Shown piece after piece: positions 61,145-64,000 of a DNA stretch of 64,000 bases (its first letter is position 1; the number at the start of each line of letters is the position of its first letter). The translations under genes were made by a program, and so were the position numbers. Source of the DNA: an uncultured Alphaproteobacteria bacterium (lineage in GTDB: Bacteria > Pseudomonadota > Alphaproteobacteria > Rhizobiales > Aestuariivirgaceae). The notes under the pieces are model-generated. The model was not told the origin of the DNA. It ran no database searches and worked only from the letters and a program-made list of their open reading frames with translations. Where the stretch lies: NCBI GenBank assembly GCA_937873445.1, contig CALMWF010000017.1, positions 56,178 through 120,177 on the forward strand. Reading direction: 5' to 3'.

Positions 61145-64000
61145 ATGGCCGACGCCACCGCCCAGGAACAACTGATCCTTGAACTCATCAATCGGGACCG
61201 GATGGACCCTGCGGCCGCCGCCATCCGCTGGGGCACCGGACTGAATGACGGCCTGGCCCCCGGCACCATCACCACCGACCCCAAGGCGGTTCTGGCGTTC
61301 AACCCGCTGCTCAACACTTCGGCTGACGGCCACAGCCAGTGGATGCTCGACACCGATACATTTTCCCACACCGGTGCTGGCGGCTCCACGGCCAAGCAGC
61401 GCATGGAAGCGGCGGGCTATGTGTTTACCGGCTCATGGGCATCGGGTGAAAATATCGCCTTCATCGGCACGCCCACCGCCTATTCCAACGCCACCGCCGG
61501 GGCGCTTGCCATCCATGAGGGGTGGTTTGACAGTGCCGGCCACCGGCAAAATCTGCTCAGCACCAATTTCCGGGAGATCGGCATTGGCGCCATCACCGGC
61601 AACTATGCGGGCGTCAACGGCCTGATGGGCACCGAGAACTTTGCCAAGTCGGGAACCGCCCTGTTTCTCACCGGCGTCACCTATAACGACACCGACAACG
61701 ATGATTTCTATTCGATTGGCGAAGGCATTGGCGGCCGCACCGTCAGCCTCTGGCAGAACGGCAGCCAGATCGGCACCACCACCTCGGGTGCAGCCGGCGG
61801 CTATTCACTCGCCACCACCGCCACCGGTGCCCTCGAACTGCGCTTCACGGGCGCAGGCCTTGCCGCCACCATGGGCGTTGCCATCACCATGGGTGCCGAA
61901 AACCTGAAGCTCGATCTGGTGGACGGCAACACCATTCTCGCCAACACCACGGCCACGCTCACCCAGTCCTCACTCAATCTGACGCTTCTGGGCATTCAGG
62001 GCATCGACGGCACTGGCAACGCCCTCGACAACATCATCACCGGCAATGACGCCACCAACTTCCTGGTCGGCGGCGACGGCAATGACACCCTCTATGGCCG
62101 CGGCGGCAACGACAATCTGCAGGGCGGCAACGGCAATGACACGCTGGACGGCGGTGACGGCAACGACACGCTGATCGGCGGCCCCGGCACCGATACGCTG
62201 CTGGGCGGGGCGGGCAATGACACCCTCTCCAACAACAACTCCGGCCCCGACATCATGAATGGCGGCGACGGCGACGACACCATCTACTTCTACAATTACT
62301 CCGCGGTTTCAGGTGGCGGCAGCATTGACGGCGGAACCGGCACCGATGTGCTCTATGCCGACGCCGACCTGAGCACCACCACCATCAGCAACGTCGAAAC
62401 CCTCTACACCAGTGGCGCCACCATTTCGGCAACGGCAGCCCAGCTTCAGGCCTTCACCACCATCGCCTACACTGCCGCTGATCTCGCCCATGATGTCGCC
62501 CTCACCATGACCACGGCGGGCACCCTCAATCTGGCCGGCAAGCTCGGCTCGCGCGCGGTCACCATCACCGGCTCCGCCGGCAACGACGTCATCACCACCT
62601 CCACCGGCAATGACACGCTGGACGGGGGCGCAGGTGCCGACTCTCTTGCCGGTGGCGCAGGCAATGACACCTATGTCGTCGATAATGCCAGCGATCAGAT
62701 TATTGAAGCGGTGGGTGCGGGCACAGATCAGCTCCAGGCCAGTGTGAGTTATGTGCTGCAGGCAGGCCAGGAGGTGGAGGCTCTGTCCACCACCCTGCTG
62801 ACGGGAACAGCGGCCATCAACCTGACGGGCAACGAGTTTGCCCAGGAGATCTATGGCAATGAGGGTGTCAACACGCTGCTCGGCGGCGGCGGCAATGATA
62901 CCCTCGCCGGTTTTTCCGGCAATGACACGCTGGATGGCGGCACCGGTACCGACAATATGTATGGTGGCCAGGGCGACGACACCTACTATGTCGATAACGC
63001 GGGCGACATTAGCTATGACGCAACAGGCGGCGGTTCTGACCGGGTGCTGGCCAGTGTCAGCTATGCGCTGCTGGCCGGACAGGAGATCGAGTTTCTGGCC
63101 ACTACCCAGAACACCGGCACGGCGGCCATCAATCTCACCGGCAACGAACTGTCTCGGACCCTCACCGGCAATTCTGGTGTGAACCGTCTTGAGGGTGGTG
63201 GTGGTGATGACACACTGAACGGCGGGGCGGGTGCCGATACCATGCTGGGCGGCACCGGCAATGATACCTACTTTGTCGACAATGCCGCCGACCAGGTCAT
63301 TGAGGCTGCGGGCGAAGGCACCGACCAGATCTGGGCCAGCGTGTCCTATGTCCTGGCGGCGGGCCAGGCGGTGGAGACACTGTCGACCGACAGTTTCGGT
63401 GGCACGGCGGCCATCAACCTCACCGGCAATGAACTGGGCCAGACCGTCTATGGCAACAGCGGCGTGAACACGCTGGACGGCGGCGGCGGCAATGACCTGC
63501 TCTACGGGCTTGCCGGCAATGACACGCTCATCGGCGGGGCTGGCAATGACACGCTTTATGGCGGGGCGGGTGCCGACGCCATGCTGGGCGGCAGCGGCGA
63601 TGACACCTACTTTGTCGATGACGCCGCCGACCAGGTCATTGAGGCGGCGGGCGAAGGTAACGACCAGATCTGGTCCAGCGTGTCCTTTGCTCTGGCGGCC
63701 GGTCAGGCGGTGGAAGCGCTGTCGACTGAAAGTTTCGGCGGCACGACGGCCATCAACCTCACCGGCAATGAACTGGATCAGGTTCTTTATGGCAACAACG
63801 GCGTGAACACACTGGACGGCGGCGGCGGCAATGACCGCCTCTATGGACTGGTCGGCAATGACACGCTCATTGGCGGTGCGGGCAACGACACACTCTATGG
63901 CGGCACGGGTTCCAACCGTGTGTATGGCGGGTCAGGCAACGATACCTTCTTTGTCGATGACGCGGCCGACCTCGTCTATGAGGCGGCGGGCGAGGGGTCC
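61145..64000 (+). CDS. CAP-domain RTX (haemolysin-type calcium-binding repeat) protein, 3' end beyond window
   Basis: The first 952 codons are present with no stop. Residues about 8-165 form a CAP/SCP domain: [30 protein letters not shown] and [17 protein letters not shown] short beta module ([17 protein letters not shown]) follows. From about residue 305 on come GGxGNDTLxGG calcium-binding nonapeptides, alternating with about 60-residue beta segments containing NLTGNE and [10 protein letters not shown]. No signal peptide is present, as expected for type I secretion with a C-terminal signal, which would lie outside the window. The gene ends in tandem 339-bp repeats. GGAG lies upstream of ATG 61145. 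Confidence 0.88.
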   Translation, partial: MADATAQEQLILELINRDRMDPAAAAIRWGTGLNDGLAPGTITTDPKAVLAFNPLLNTSADGHSQWMLDTDTFSHTGAGGSTAKQRMEAAGYVFTGSWASGENIAFIGTPTAYSNATAGALAIHEGWFDSAGHRQNLLSTNFREIGIGAITGNYAGVNGLMGTENFAKSGTALFLTGVTYNDTDNDDFYSIGEGIGGRTVSLWQNGSQIGTTTSGAAGGYSLATTATGALELRFTGAGLAATMGVAITMGAENLKLDLVDGNTILANTTATLTQSSLNLTLLGIQGIDGTGNALDNIITGNDATNFLVGGDGNDTLYGRGGNDNLQGGNGNDTLDGGDGNDTLIGGPGTDTLLGGAGNDTLSNNNSGPDIMNGGDGDDTIYFYNYSAVSGGGSIDGGTGTDVLYADADLSTTTISNVETLYTSGATISATAAQLQAFTTIAYTAADLAHDVALTMTTAGTLNLAGKLGSRAVTITGSAGNDVITTSTGNDTLDGGAGADSLAGGAGNDTYVVDNASDQIIEAVGAGTDQLQASVSYVLQAGQEVEALSTTLLTGTAAINLTGNEFAQEIYGNEGVNTLLGGGGNDTLAGFSGNDTLDGGTGTDNMYGGQGDDTYYVDNAGDISYDATGGGSDRVLASVSYALLAGQEIEFLATTQNTGTAAINLTGNELSRTLTGNSGVNRLEGGGGDDTLNGGAGADTMLGGTGNDTYFVDNAADQVIEAAGEGTDQIWASVSYVLAAGQAVETLSTDSFGGTAAINLTGNELGQTVYGNSGVNTLDGGGGNDLLYGLAGNDTLIGGAGNDTLYGGAGADAMLGGSGDDTYFVDDAADQVIEAAGEGNDQIWSSVSFALAAGQAVEALSTESFGGTTAINLTGNELDQVLYGNNGVNTLDGGGGNDRLYGLVGNDTLIGGAGNDTLYGGTGSNRVYGGSGNDTFFVDDAADLVYEAAGEGS
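62672..64000 (+). repeat. Long in-frame tandem repeats in the RTX gene
   Basis: A recurring Tyr/Phe-(x)-Val-Asp landmark starts at 62672, 62984, 63269, 63608 and 63947, giving spacings of 312, 285, 339 and 339 bp. The last two complete units (63269-63607 and 63608-63946) encode 113 residues each and differ at about 21, so they are a recent duplication. The array runs off the window. Confidence 0.88.

Noticed and set aside
62672..64000. Possible satellite or mobile repeat
   Set aside because: The periodicity is fully in frame and encodes RTX repeats with conserved calcium-binding motifs.

Overview
This is a GC-rich window (roughly two-thirds G+C by eye) from a Gram-negative bacterium. It is most likely an alphaproteobacterium, judged from the fused LplT-PlsC-acyl-ACP synthetase architecture, the potABCD/acetylpolyamine amidohydrolase neighbourhood and a CtrA-like box. 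No rRNA, tRNA, insertion sequence or CRISPR array was seen. The sequence starts inside a HAD-family gene and ends inside an RTX protein gene.

1-6 kb holds a HAD phosphatase fragment, a three-domain lysophospholipid transport/re-acylation protein, a class I aminotransferase and a HutC-like GntR regulator with a candidate operator. 6-15 kb is a polyamine region: a four-gene spermidine/putrescine-type ABC importer (minus strand), an acetylpolyamine amidohydrolase whose catalytic residues fall at the positions recalled for the Mycoplana enzyme, a gamma-glutamylputrescine-oxidase-like flavoprotein and a RidA-type deaminase. Two secreted proline-rich paralogues and a small RlpA protein lie among them.

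15-54 kb is a Wzx/Wzy-type polysaccharide locus. Precursor genes are manC, galU, a tagD-like cytidylyltransferase, two UDP-sugar 6-dehydrogenases, a UDP-HexNAc 2-epimerase, an RmlD-like reductase and a complete bacillosamine set (pglF, pglE, pglD, with the phosphosugar transferase pglC). A WbpG/HisH/HisF2 set predicts an acetamidino sugar, and an AsnB homologue suggests a carboxamide. Assembly genes are several glycosyltransferases, a flippase, two polymerase/ligase-like membrane proteins and a CpsB-Wza-Wzc export/control module. The first enzyme of the probable L-QuiNAc/L-FucNAc branch carries an in-frame TAA at codon 41, so this branch may be switched off. Accessory genes of interest are a heparinase-like protein paired with a bi-domain oxidoreductase, a membrane-anchored J-domain protein and a TPR-like protein next to wzc. 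Two low-GC patches (18.1-18.9 kb, 41.4-43.2 kb) look acquired.

54-64 kb holds a FecR-like secreted protein, ribokinase, PPK2, a LOG-type nucleotide hydrolase overlapping a beta-CASP metallo-hydrolase, a phytoene-desaturase-like flavoprotein, and the start of a CAP-domain RTX protein with long tandem repeats. That last protein continues beyond the window.
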